A stretch of DNA of 64,000 bases from Symbiodinium natans. Lineage: Eukaryota > Sar > Dinophyceae > Suessiales > Symbiodiniaceae. The DNA is taken from assembly GCA_905221605.1 (NCBI GenBank), contig CAJNDS010000491.1, forward strand, positions 372,001 to 436,000. The letters run 5' to 3'. The notes beneath the pieces were generated by a model that did not search any database, had not been told where the DNA came from, and saw only the letters and a program-made list of their open reading frames with translations. The position numbers and the translations under genes are program-made. Shown piece after piece: positions 24,541 through 34,560 of this stretch (position 1 is its first letter; every line of letters begins with the position of its first letter).

Positions 24541-24960
24541 TGAACCTAAACCGCATGAATCATCGTCGTACAATTTCAGGTAACCACGTCCTTGCTTATA
24601 CTTCTCAGTGATCTGAGCGAGATCTGAGCTCCTTCACGCGCAGCTCCCGCAGGCATGCTGGATATACCCTTAATTAGCCTAAATCACATGGATCATCATC
24701 CTTCATCAATGAACGACGAAGGTATTTGCATATCATCAAGTCCTTGCTCATACTTCTGACTGAGCTGAGCGACAGCTGAGCTAACGTTCTGCGCTTGCTC
24801 CTCTAAGAGAAGCTCTGCCCGGAGCTCAAAGGAATGACTCCGGATTGAAGGAGAGGCCTGGAACCTGAAAGGAAAGAGCCCGAGGCCTGAAAGAACGATC
24901 CCTGAAGAGTGAGTTTGCGAGACTCCCCAAACTTCATCTGTAAACTTAACTCACATATAT
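24541..24960. repeat. Short direct duplication at island edge
   Basis: Two related blocks about 130 bp apart share CCTAAA(C/T)C(A/G)CATG(A/G)ATCATC and the later GTCCTTGCT(T/C)ATACTTCT, each followed by GAGCGA-type sequence. After 24950 the DNA becomes AT-rich, with TATATA runs. Confidence 0.5.
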
Positions 24961-25118
24961 AGTATATAATATATATATAAATAAAATAAGTGAGAGAGCA
25001 TCCTTTAGGGTCTACAAAATAATTGATAACAAATATGCTTAATGGAGAATGGTACTATCAGCATTCACATTGTGAGTATCATGTAATTATATTGTTTTAT
25101 GATTGTTAACTTTAGAGC

Positions 25119-25223
25119 AGTGGCTGTAGCTACTTGTAGCTTGTTGAAAATGTATACACATATATTTGCAGTGCATCAATATAGCACATCTCTTTACACA
25201 AGTTACAAGTAGCGACAGCCACT
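25119..25223. repeat. Imperfect inverted repeat, about 26-bp arms
   Basis: The left arm GTGGCTGTAGCTACTTGTAG pairs with the reverse complement GTGGCTGTCGCTACTTGTAA on the right. The match extends into CTTGT, with about two mismatches in 25. The loop is about 50 nt. It could be a MITE, a hairpin or a decayed element end. Confidence 0.7.
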
Positions 25224-25251
25224 ACATTTTCAAGTTTACTCAGGGTATGGC

Positions 25252-25360
25252 AATTCAATCACCGCCCGGACAGGCAGAGGGGTACGTGCAGGAAGCCGGC
25301 CACACCGCTTCCCCCCCCGCCCGTTAGCTCTGTCTTTAGTTTCGGCTACGGTGATTGAAT
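25252..25360. repeat. Inverted repeat TTCAATCACCG
   Basis: A perfect 11-bp arm at 25254-25264 is inverted (CGGTGATTGAA) at about 25349-25359. It encloses a GC-rich segment of about 85 bp with poly-C. It is adjacent to the previous inverted repeat, 1.7 kb beyond the transposase stop codon. Confidence 0.65.
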
Positions 25361-27085
25361 GTAGTTTACGATAAAACAAAATCCGCGCTGGCATCCAGCC
25401 GAAAGGCATCTAGAACAAGCAGACCAAGATATACTTTCCTCCACATATCCGGACCCTCTCAACCCAACGTCTCCGAAGACTATCCTTGGAGACTCCCGCC
25501 GGATATCTCTACCGACATTATTTCACTCGGTCAACTTTTCCTGTTACTTATAAACTTCAAGCATTTAGGGAAAAAGTTGCGTTTATTTGTGACTTGAAGT
25601 AGGTTTTTAAACTGTTCTGTGCTTCTGGATAACAAGGTGACGCGCGCAAGCGCTCAATTTTCTTTTTTTATTAAGTTAAATCAAGCATACAGACATGACA
25701 CTACGGGACTCTTAATTGCGTACTAAGTAATGGATATGTGCTCACAGTATTCTTGTGTTGAGCTAGAATTTATCGATGCTTGCTCACAGTATTCTCACAT
25801 TTCGGAGCTTGCAGTTTGTTGTTAACACGATAACTTAGAAGATTATTTTTTTTATCTCCGACAGGCATTTAGAATAAGCAGACAAAGATTTAGTTTCAGA
25901 ATACATGTTCCAACCATCCTAGCCTTCCGCTCGAGACGTGGTAACAGACAGAGATGTCGGGGGGTTATATGAATTTGAGTTGTAGGTCTGTCGAGCCTCT
26001 TCGCACCGAGCATCCAAAACTTAGAGCTCTTAGACCCCTGAAAAATCTAGCCGATCATAAGTAACAGAATCTAATGCTCTATCCGGACACTAATTAGACT
26101 TAAGAATTCGTAACAAGTACTGCGTGTAGACTCGGTAAGTTTCTTGGATCTTTTCAACTCATAGAAGTTTTACGCTTATATGAGCTGTTTTCAAACACTC
26201 GAACCTCTTGAAGGCTAGAAAGGTTCTCGAGAGTTTAGGCATTCGAATTGCTTTGCGTCTCTTAAGGCTTTGAACACCGATGTGGCAAAAAGAACTCGCA
26301 CTTATCAGAGGTTAAACGCTGCTAGAAATTTTAAGATCTCAAAGCTGTCTAGGTGTACGCTTTGAGATCTTTAGATGTGGCCTCAGCGAGAAAATTAGCG
26401 CTACTCGACAACATATATATATAAGTACATTCCGAATCTGAAACTATCGCGATTTATTATTGCGATTTAATGTATTTAATTTTAAACATGCAATATGTTC
26501 TTTAAATCTATTTGAAGAACAACAGCAAGCGCGCTGGAAAACTTACAATATTGTATTTAAGCGCAATATAAAAAAAAACAGGTTTCTACTTAATAAAATG
26601 CGGTGATCTGAAAGCGCCAGGCAGATGTGCTAGGGGAAGAGTAGAGATGGGGCACAAGAGAGGGTGAGCATAAGAAAACAACTTAGAGCAGAAAAAGAAA
26701 AGTGTGAGAAAAACTAAAGAAGTCGCAACATAACCTAAGCGCAAAACAAAAGAAACATTGCAGGATGATTAACAGATCGGGCCGGCGCAGAGAGAACAAG
26801 AAAAGCGTACACCGTAGAACAAACCAGCAAATTCTTAATCAATATTAAAAGGCAGAGTTGGCCTGTCGTATTATTTTCTGTAAAATGATTTTATTCCGAA
26901 ATTTTAGGGGTGCGACTACTACGACTACGACTACCGCCAAAAGCATGTGACTTGCAGCACAGCTGACTGCTGCCTTTTCTTGCGTCAAGCGCGAAGATAT
27001 TCTTCATCGTTCTTCTATACATCAGCAAGTCACAGTACACAAAACAACGCACTTCAGTTGATGACTAAAAGATACTAGAAGCACG
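25361..27085. other. AT-rich non-coding flank of the element
   Basis: No exon is supported. It contains a diverged direct repeat (GGCATCTAGAACAAGCAGAC at about 25407 and GGCATTTAGAATAAGCAGAC at about 25864). A 13-bp perfect hairpin stem with a 13-nt loop lies at 26333-26371 (AGATCTCAAAGC arm). Sequence near 26900-26940 has ACGACT microrepeats. This is the 3' flank of the minus-strand transposase gene. Confidence 0.5.
26333..26371. repeat. Perfect hairpin
   Basis: The arm AAGATCTCAAAGC (26333-26345) and its exact reverse complement at 26359-26371 flank 13 nt. It lies downstream of the transposase exon on the minus strand. It could act in transcript 3' processing or be incidental. Confidence 0.7.
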
Positions 27086-28504
27086 TCACTTCGACTTGCT
27101 CTTCACACCTGAGCTTCGCAGTGTGTGGTGTCTCAGAGCTTGAAGAGGAGTTCTCTTCAACTTTAGACGCTTGCGTGTTGCAGCGGCTGGTCGCTTGGCG
27201 AGCCAGTTTTTGGAAAGCCGCTTTTCGTTCTCACGAGCTGCGACAAGAGGCAGCTGCGCTTTCTTTTGTCTGCCGCAAGTTTCTTGATCCGCACACCACC
27301 CCGTCCACTCTTCACTTGTCCAAATTGATTTGCTCATGGCTCTGCTAAGCAGAGCAGTCTCAGAGACAATGTGTGTCAGCGGAAAGTAATTAGCCAGATG
27401 ATGCGCCAGCAACTTAATGTAGCGATAATAACGTAGTTTTAAGGCAAGTGTGGATCGGTGCATAGTGTTCGTGCTGCGCGACCATGAATTTATCTCGGCG
27501 TGCAACGCCTCATTGCTTGCAGTACCGCTCGGCAAGAAGTGGAGATGATGGCTGGGGACGGACTGCCGCACACGCACATTATTCATAAGCCATTCCAGTC
27601 TATCCGGGGCGCAGGCGGACCACAAGATCTTAAAAATTTCCTTGTTCGGTCCTGCAGCCTTCCGCTTGACTTCGTGCGCGAATTTGGCACAAATGGCTGC
27701 AACCGATGTGATGAATTCAATCCTGCTGCGTAGCGGCTTGTCGCACTCCATTGCAGCAAGTATGTCGTTGGCCTGGCTTATAGGCATAGACATTGAAAAA
27801 ATCATGTCTCTGCATTGCTCCTCGGCTTCCTCCAGAGGTCTGGACATGTCGCCGTCGTAGAAGGACACGTCGCGAGACTTCTCCGATGTGTCCACTGCAA
27901 CAGTTTTTCTCAGAAGACTGCGTAGCGTCTTGGATCCAGGCGTGCGCTTGTTCCAGTGCCCGTACTCATAGACGATGGCGAGATGCACTGGATCCAGCAT
28001 CATTCCCTTCAGATTGGGACAAATTTGTCGCAGATCTTTGTAAAATTTTGCAGAAGGACTGTCAGTGGCGACAAACTCTACTGATTTCAACTGCTCTTCG
28101 GTAAAACATTCCTCCATCACCGACACCACATGTTCAGATTTTTCTGATTGCAAAGGGTGAAGAAGCAGCACCGCGCTGGATCTGCCTCTCACCGTCAACA
28201 AACGTCTCCATGCTAGATCATCTCCGAATGGAGCGTTGTTTCTTTTCTCAGCTGCGGCCCGATAGGACTCTTGACCTTTAAGCTTGAGGCATACCTTCAG
28301 AGTTGCGTCCATGCTCAGATACAGCCATTCCTTGTCTGCTTCCAGATGTTTTACCATGGACGTCAGCCTGGCTTGGTACGCCGGTGACGCAGTGATGTCC
28401 TCCAGCATAGGAAGCCAGTGCTGCCCGAGCGAAGGAAGCAGTGTGGCAAGTTCGTTGCCGGACTGCATAGCTGCCAAATGGCAACGAGGCCAGATGGTTC
28501 TCAC
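27086..28504 (-). CDS. MULE-like DDE transposase domain (last exon of composite element gene)
   Basis: The exon has 472 codons and ends at a stop at 27086. It opens at GTG 28504 directly after an AG acceptor, so this is an exon boundary and not a start codon. Candidate catalytic residues are D66 in LYLSMDATLK, D148 in FVATDSPSAKF and E332 or E336 in SGTASNEALHAEINSW. Between them lies a D-x2-H motif (MLDPVHLAIVYE, D171/H174). This spacing and the NEALHAEINSW context resemble MULE/Mutator-superfamily transposases, which cut and join DNA at terminal inverted repeats. The basic C-terminus (residues 436-472, many Lys/Arg) may bind DNA or act as a nuclear-localisation signal. The reading frame is intact. 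It joins in phase 0 to the exon at 28614-33818, so in this model it is the C-terminal domain of the composite protein. KDZ or another DDE lineage is the main alternative. Confidence 0.7.
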   Translation of the reverse strand: MRTIWPRCHLAAMQSGNELATLLPSLGQHWLPMLEDITASPAYQARLTSMVKHLEADKEWLYLSMDATLKVCLKLKGQESYRAAAEKRNNAPFGDDLAWRRLLTVRGRSSAVLLLHPLQSEKSEHVVSVMEECFTEEQLKSVEFVATDSPSAKFYKDLRQICPNLKGMMLDPVHLAIVYEYGHWNKRTPGSKTLRSLLRKTVAVDTSEKSRDVSFYDGDMSRPLEEAEEQCRDMIFSMSMPISQANDILAAMECDKPLRSRIEFITSVAAICAKFAHEVKRKAAGPNKEIFKILWSACAPDRLEWLMNNVRVRQSVPSHHLHFLPSGTASNEALHAEINSWSRSTNTMHRSTLALKLRYYRYIKLLAHHLANYFPLTHIVSETALLSRAMSKSIWTSEEWTGWCADQETCGRQKKAQLPLVAARENEKRLSKNWLAKRPAAATRKRLKLKRTPLQALRHHTLRSSGVKSKSK

Positions 28505-28613
28505 CTTTCAAAAGAAATATCAGACTAACCCGACATGTCAGAAAGTAGAATTTAAGTATTTTACTACGTCAAATGCAAAAGACAAGAACTACGACCGTGT
28601 GCGTGCAGCACAC
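28505..28613 (-). other. GT-AG phase-0 intron in element gene
   Basis: On the minus strand the intron begins GTGTGCTGC after CAG (28616-28614) and ends TTTTGAAAG before GTGAGAACC. It is 109 nt. The upstream frame would otherwise run 14 more codons to a stop, and the downstream frame has no ATG at its beginning. Splicing makes one continuous frame, SHAQ to VRTIWPR. Confidence 0.65.
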
Positions 28614-31600
28614 CTGAGCGTGACTCATGACCATTTCACGGAGAAGCATGTCCGCAAACTTGTGCGTGTAGTAGATATTGCCGACTCTGCGCACGTGGAC
28701 TGACTTGCCAAGAGCACTTGCGTTCAAGTAGACAGGCCCACTGTCGTCGAAGACAAGACAAATATGCTTGTCAACAAGATTGATCGTGGTCTCGAGAGGC
28801 GGCCGAATAGTTTTTCCAAGCACCTCTGCGCTGCGTCGCAGCAGAGCCGTCGTCTGAACCTGCAAAGAAGCGTCGTTGTCGTACAGCGCCAGAATGACTT
28901 TCGTCTGCTTCGTGCCACTGGCGACAAACTGTGTTTGCAGACTGTGATATTTCGTCACATGAGTGCGCAGGTATTTTAGCCGAGTGAAAGAACGAAACGG
29001 ACAAAACGGGCATTTGCGCTTGCCGTTCACAGCCTTGCAATTGGAATCCAAGTTCTCCAGCATGTCTGCAACCTCACGCTCCAAACGCTGCATGATGTTG
29101 TCAGAAATAAAAGGGCGGCCTTCCGAGTCGAAATCAATTCTCGACGCAGACAAAGATGGCAGATTGTTGCCATCGTCGTCAGACTCTTCGGAACTGCAGC
29201 CTGCGACCATATCCAAAAGCTCGTTGACGTGCGCAGTATCTGCTTCTCGCGACTGTCTCAGCCAGTAGGATGCGATAGTGCTGCGATCCACTGCACTCGC
29301 AAAAGCTTCTTGAAACTGTTCAGCGCTCACTCGGAAACCTTCCTTCGCGTCAAAAATCATGACAGTGTCTCTTTTACTTGAAAATTGAACTGCGACGCAG
29401 TGAGGACGACCTTTGCCTTCTGCATGAAGCATAAAGGATTGAACTTTGTCATGTGGAAGACCCAAACTGGATTCTAAATCAGCTTTGTAAAGAACATTTG
29501 CGCTGCGATAGGATCTGTAGCCAACCTCCGCAGCCTCCTTGTTGGCATCGGAGTTCGCATCTTTAAGCGACGACACGATGGTTTCGCGGAGAATAGGAGC
29601 GATATGCCACAAAGCGCACGGTATGCAGTTTCCGGCCCGAGTGCAGATATCAGGAAGTGACTGTCGAGGCGGAACTGCAGTTGCGTTTTCTCGAGCTGCA
29701 GAAAGAAAGTCTCGCCCGATCTTCTGAACGATCTTAACCTTGAACAACACCTTCTCTTCGATTTCTTTCTCGCAAGATTTGCAAAACTGCGGAATATCGA
29801 CAATTGCATTGCGCGACACTCGCATCCCGTCGAAGTGCAGAGAAACGTGGAGCGGCTTCTGGTCTTGTCGCAAAACATGTTCGGACCAGCACTGAAGAAT
29901 CCGATCTTCAACTGCATGCCACATAAGCGAAAACACAGTCGCTTCAGGGAATGGTTTGCTTTTGACATCCTTGAGATTCAGGTAGTCATCGTGAAGAAGG
30001 TTGCAAGCTGTCCAGCGGAGATATAAAGACAGCTTCTGAAGCGACTGTACATTCTCGTCGTTCTTGAAGTTGTCTGGTATGCGACCGCCATTCACCACCG
30101 TATTCACCAGCTGCTTTCCTTCACTATGATGTGCATTGATTTTGCGAAAGAAATCCTCGCGCTTGTAAGCGAGTTCATACAGCAGCTCACTTAATTTCTG
30201 CGGCAAAGCTGGAGTGGGCTTGATCTTTTCCAGGATTTGATAAACAAGGGTCAAGCAGCAGTTCTGAATGTCTAAATCTACACAATGCGCATCCAGAACA
30301 TGTACCTGCAGTCTTCGGGACATGGCCTGTGCGCTGCCAGCACCACTGTAGCGACGGGGCTTCACTGAGTAGGCCGGCTCAGCAGGATAGTGATACTTGA
30401 TTTGCTTGGACACTAAAGTCCGGAAAGCAGAGTCTTGCGATGAGGGAAGCTCTTCCGACTGCAACTCTTTTGGCGTGTAACGTTTTCGCTGAGAAGCCTT
30501 GACGCCGGTGGACGTGTCAATGTCGCCGCGAAGCACAATCTTGATGCTGTCCTCGTGAGCCTTCAGCTTCAGCAGTGCACTCTTGTGTTCTCGCATAGCG
30601 TCCTGTATGTCTGCCTGCCTCCTGCCTTTCTTTGCGTCGGATCCAGTGAGACGTTGACAGGCGCTCTTGTGATGTGCCTCTAACACTTCCGCGCTGCGCC
30701 GTCGACTGCCATGCGAAAACGCATAGCTCCGCAATTTCTGAATGTCGTGTTGCTCTTCAAAATGCATTCTAACATCATCTTCACTCACCGGAGGCAAAAT
30801 GTCCTTGAAGTCATGCGCGAAAGTCATGAAAGGCAGAAACGATCCTGGCTTCACCTTGCTGGTTTTGTGCTTCACAATTCCAGGTCGAAGCACGCGCTGC
30901 GCTTCCACTGCATCCCACAATGCTTCTTTAGTCATGTTTGGTATTCCGGAGTTCCTCAACGTCAGCTTCTTGAACTCGGTGTACGATAGCAACTCCATGC
31001 CAGAAGAAAGCATTGTGTCGAACAAGAACTGTCGAAAATTGTCCCACTCATCGTCTTTTGCGTCCCGTGCCTTTTGACTTTCAGCATCTGCTTCGAGGAC
31101 GGCGGCCAGGCCGACATCTTTTTCTTCTTGTACTTGTCTGTGTCGCACTGGTAGACCGCAGGCTTGCCTCATAACATCCTCCGTGATGTAATTATCCTCG
31201 CCGTTGCAGTAATCTTCGATGAATTGGTAGCATGCATCGCGACCATGCATACGCTCGAACGCCCATTGTATTCGAAGACCTGCCACTGAGGCTTGTGATG
31301 TTGCAAGGAACTTATTGAGGCTGGGGTCTGCTGCAAAGATGCCGTCTTTCTCATGATCGAGGTAGTTGCAGAGAAACTTCTGATGTATGAAGCGAGCTTT
31401 GGCTTTCCATACAAATCCACGTCTGAACATGGAATTAAAATTGGAAACGGAGACGCCAGCGAAGTTCATCATTCGGTTCATTTCAAGTCGCTTCCAGCCG
31501 ACGATCTGCCACATTCGCGTAGTGTAGCCATACGGCTTGCGGCCCATAATGCCGTCTCCAGACATAGTCTTCTTGAAAAGATCTATGTGTAGCTTCTTGC

Positions 31601-33818
31601 TACTTTCTGGCGCTTCCTGACCAGTCAAAATAAAGCACTTAGCGAGCGACTCAGCCTGTTTCCGTAGTTCTTCTTCCATGTGCCAGACATTTGGGTCGAA
31701 GAACATGTGATGCTGTTTGTACATCTCAGAAAGATGTAACGAATACAGACTCTGGCCAACGCCGCCTGGAGAGATGCCTATGAAACATCTGTCGATGTTC
31801 AATCCTCGCTTTGCCAAGGCGAGCGCTGCTTGAAAGCATTGAAACACCTTGAAGTTACACCAGAATGTCTGTTCGTAAAATCGCTCCAAGCGCTTCATAT
31901 TGGCATCGAGAACAGGGTCCAGCAAATTATGTGGAATGTGCACGTAGCAGTTGTTCGCCGGACCTTTTCTGACTGCCTCGATGTGTTGCTCTGACCCTGG
32001 CCGATCGTACACAAAGCAGGAATCATTGTAGCACACCGCTGCCTCTCGTTGGTCTTCGGTTTCGCACCATTCCACGATAAGCGAGATCATGCGCGTCTGC
32101 ATGAGCTCAAACTTCAAAACGCAGCAGACTTTCCAAGTCTTCTCAGCCAAGTCATCGGTCCATGAGTCATTGCTTGTTTCATTTTCCTCACAGGCACGTT
32201 GCTCATCCGGATCTGCGTCGAGACGCGCGTCAGCTTGAACTTTCTTTTTGCTTCTGGCAGCACGCCGACAATTCTCCAGAAATACAGCTTCACTTGGAAA
32301 GTTTTGAGAATCGCTTACGATCGCTGTCGCGATGGCTTGACTGTTCCTCTGCACATCATCTTTCATTCGTCTGTAGATTCCTTCCAACTCAGTGAAGAAA
32401 TTCGATATCCGATGAAGCGCAGCCTCAGGAGGAATTCCTCCGAACGTCACGAAAGAGCCGTCGTCGTTGTAAATGTGTAAGAAGCCCTTATGAACTCGAA
32501 CGTGTCTTCCGCCCTCCACAAGCCAAAAAACTGCGGCAGCATCTGACAGCATAATCTTGTCCGCAATGTTTTTTTCAGAAATGTAAGCGGCCACCATAAT
32601 AAGTCGCAAGAGCTCTTCGGACGCTGTAGGAAAAACCTGCCTGAGCTGACCCAAAGATGCATTCGTACTCTTGACAATCTCACTGCTGCTGTTCTTCACG
32701 TCAGGCGTCACGAGGTTCAACTCGGATGATATGCAGTGTTTTGACTTCTCAAACATAGATTGGAACTGATCCGATGTTTTGTCAGCTCCTGGCATGCGTC
32801 TCCGTTTCTTTGCAGCCTGCGGCACCTCGTCAGTGTCATTATCCAAAAGAATACTCAGAGCCGCTTTAAATTCATCGGCAAAATGATCGCCGTCATGTGC
32901 CGCAGTTCCTGACAAGCGAACTTCAAAGGGTTCTGTAGCTGGAATTGCAACGTCCGCGCGTGTTTCTGCTGCTTTGGCAAGCAACTGCTGTCTTCTGACA
33001 TCCATAAGCTGCGAAACAGATTCTTGCATATCCGGAACTTCGTCAATGAATCCGTCTGGAAGATAGTTGGGGTGCACGCAGACAACTATCATCTTGACAA
33101 TTTTTATGTCGTAGTACCTCTCCAAGATCCAGCGGTAGGTGTTCAATTGAAGACGATAATGGTGTCCTTGACAGTCCGGCACCTCTTGCAGCGGCACTTT
33201 CATGTTTTTGCCGTAACTATTGAACTTATCCTTCAACTTCTCGCTGCGTTTCCAGTCCAGCACAATGAATTCACTGGAACCTTTGATTTTTAGTACCACG
33301 TCGATGGATCCAGCTAGGTCCTCCTCCGGAGCATGAACACACCATTCGGTTCGAAATACTTCGACATTGCCCATCTTTTCAAGTGCGCGGATAGCAGCAT
33401 TAAGCTCACCCTCCATGCAGCCAGGACAAATCTGATAGCCATTCAGTAAATGTTCAAGCATTGCATGCATCCAAGTGCCGCAGTTCGCTGCCCTTTCCCT
33501 TTTGAGATTCCACGTATCAGCAATCTCGTTATCGTGAAGCACGAGATGCGCCATGATCTCGTCCCACGTGTTCAGCTCCGCACGGCTTGCAACGAACAAT
33601 TCGCAAATCTTGCTGAGGTCTGGCGGAGTCTTCTTGAGCTCTTCAACGAGATCTGCCTGGTAGAAGAAGTCCGTGCCGATTAACATGGCGCCAATAAGTT
33701 TGAAGTCTGCGTCGGGCGCAATATATTCCTTTCGAGGCCAATTTCGACCAGACTTCATTTTTTGTAAAGCAAGTGTAGCATCGAACTCTTCGGAAAACTC
33801 GTGTATCAGGGCGGTAAC
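28614..33818 (-). CDS. Composite element protein: nuclease, SF3 helicase, TV-Pol-like polymerase, Cys peptidase-like, C2H2
   Basis: One exon of 1,735 codons without a stop. Numbering below counts from the first codon of the open frame at 33863. Residues 16-250 are a RecB/Cas4-like PD-(D/E)XK nuclease: GTWMHAMLEHL (H133, E137), GSIDVV (D188), VLDWKRSEK (D203, K205) and QLNTYRW (Q239, Y243). Residues 690-830 resemble an SF3/D5-like helicase: GISPGGVGQSL in the P-loop position with Gln replacing Lys, then ILTGQEAP, FKKTMSGDGIMGRKPY, WKRLEMN and RRGFVWKAK. Residues 1190-1350 show family-A/TV-Pol-like motifs: DLDIQNC (A), KQLVNTVVNGG (B) and SLHFDGMRV (C). Residues 1410-1510 form a papain-like triad candidate: GNCIPCAL (C1413), PHCVAV (H1488) and IFDAKEGF (D1505). 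A C2H2 finger is at 1618-1640. A DDE transposase follows after the intron. The predicted role is replication, processing and integration of a mobile element. Domain identities are by motif only; the nuclease and C2H2 calls are firmest. Confidence 0.7.
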
Positions 33819-33921
33819 CTCGACGAAATAACTTAGAAACGCTAAGAGGTTGCTTTTTGCCAACTCTTACTATGTATATATTTCACTACGCGCGTGGCAA
33901 GATGCAAGCCAGCCAGGTAGC
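33819..33921 (-). other. GC-AG phase-0 intron in element gene
   Basis: On the minus strand the intron starts GCTACCTGG after codon AGC (33924-33922) and ends TTCGTCGAG before GTTACCGCC. It is 103 nt and contains stops in the upstream frame. Splicing joins HKYFYNDTVVGCS to VTALIHEFSEEFD. This recreates the H-x-Y...SVT...F segment that precedes the catalytic core in many RecB/Cas4-like nucleases. The 5-prime GC donor matches donors seen in the eL19 genes. Confidence 0.65.
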
Positions 33922-34116
33922 GCTGCATCCGACGACTGTGTCGTTGTAGAAGTACTTGTGTCCCTCTGACTCGAAGCGCAAGAACTCATCGGTGGGAAAG
34001 TGATTGATTCTGGCCAGATCCGTACATGCGCTCAAGGACGCTGTCGCTGCGGTCTCAGGCTGAGAGGGCATTTGAAAAATCCGAGGTATGGGGTCGCGAC
34101 GAAGAACTTCACCCAC
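33922..34116 (-). CDS. N-terminal exon of composite element gene (nuclease lead-in)
   Basis: The frame is open from about 34161 to 33922. Protein-like sequence includes FPTDEFLRFESEGHKYFYND just before the intron. HKYFYND followed by the SVT created by splicing fits the N-terminal strand-turn of PD-(D/E)XK exonucleases. The first codon at 34116 is GTG, so the true start is not fixed. The internal ATG in QMPSQPE (about 34071) or a further upstream exon are both possible. With this exon the composite protein reaches at least 2,270 residues. Confidence 0.55.
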
Positions 34117-34161
34117 AATTGAATCGAGGGGGTGAGTCCAGCCTCCTTCGTGCAGGACTGC

Positions 34162-34560
34162 CTATGTTTTCTATGTCACACTCTCTGAGAAAAATACAAA
34201 GACAACTCGCAGTCCTGCCGCAGAAACGTCAGTAACGTCCATGGCTTCTTCGCTTTCATGATCTGATTCTTGACCGTCCTGAGCAAATGATCAGGTTTGA
34301 TTCAGGCGCGCATTCTAATAATTGCGTAGTCGCATTTTAACGAAGGTAAACGACATTATGTGTCTATGAAGGTAACAGGACCTAGTTTAATTTGCAACCA
34401 GGCACTGATCCACCCAGACCGTCGAGATCATCGTCTGCAAATTTGTTGGTTTGATCCTCGACACGGTCGCGCGGATGCAATCACTTTGATCGCTGGGGAA
34501 ACGATGAACACACAAAAACGAATGCAATCTATACAGCTGCGCTCAAGTAGTAAAAGTGCA
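34162..34560. other. Spacer between two minus-strand element frames
   Basis: No exon is supported. It may hold the promoter or 5' exon of the composite gene, or an intron if the two large minus-strand frames belong to one transcription unit. Confidence 0.35.

Noticed and set aside
27121..28104. Plus-strand frames over the transposase exon
   Set aside because: Short, without domains, and antisense to a 472-codon frame with recognisable catalytic motifs.
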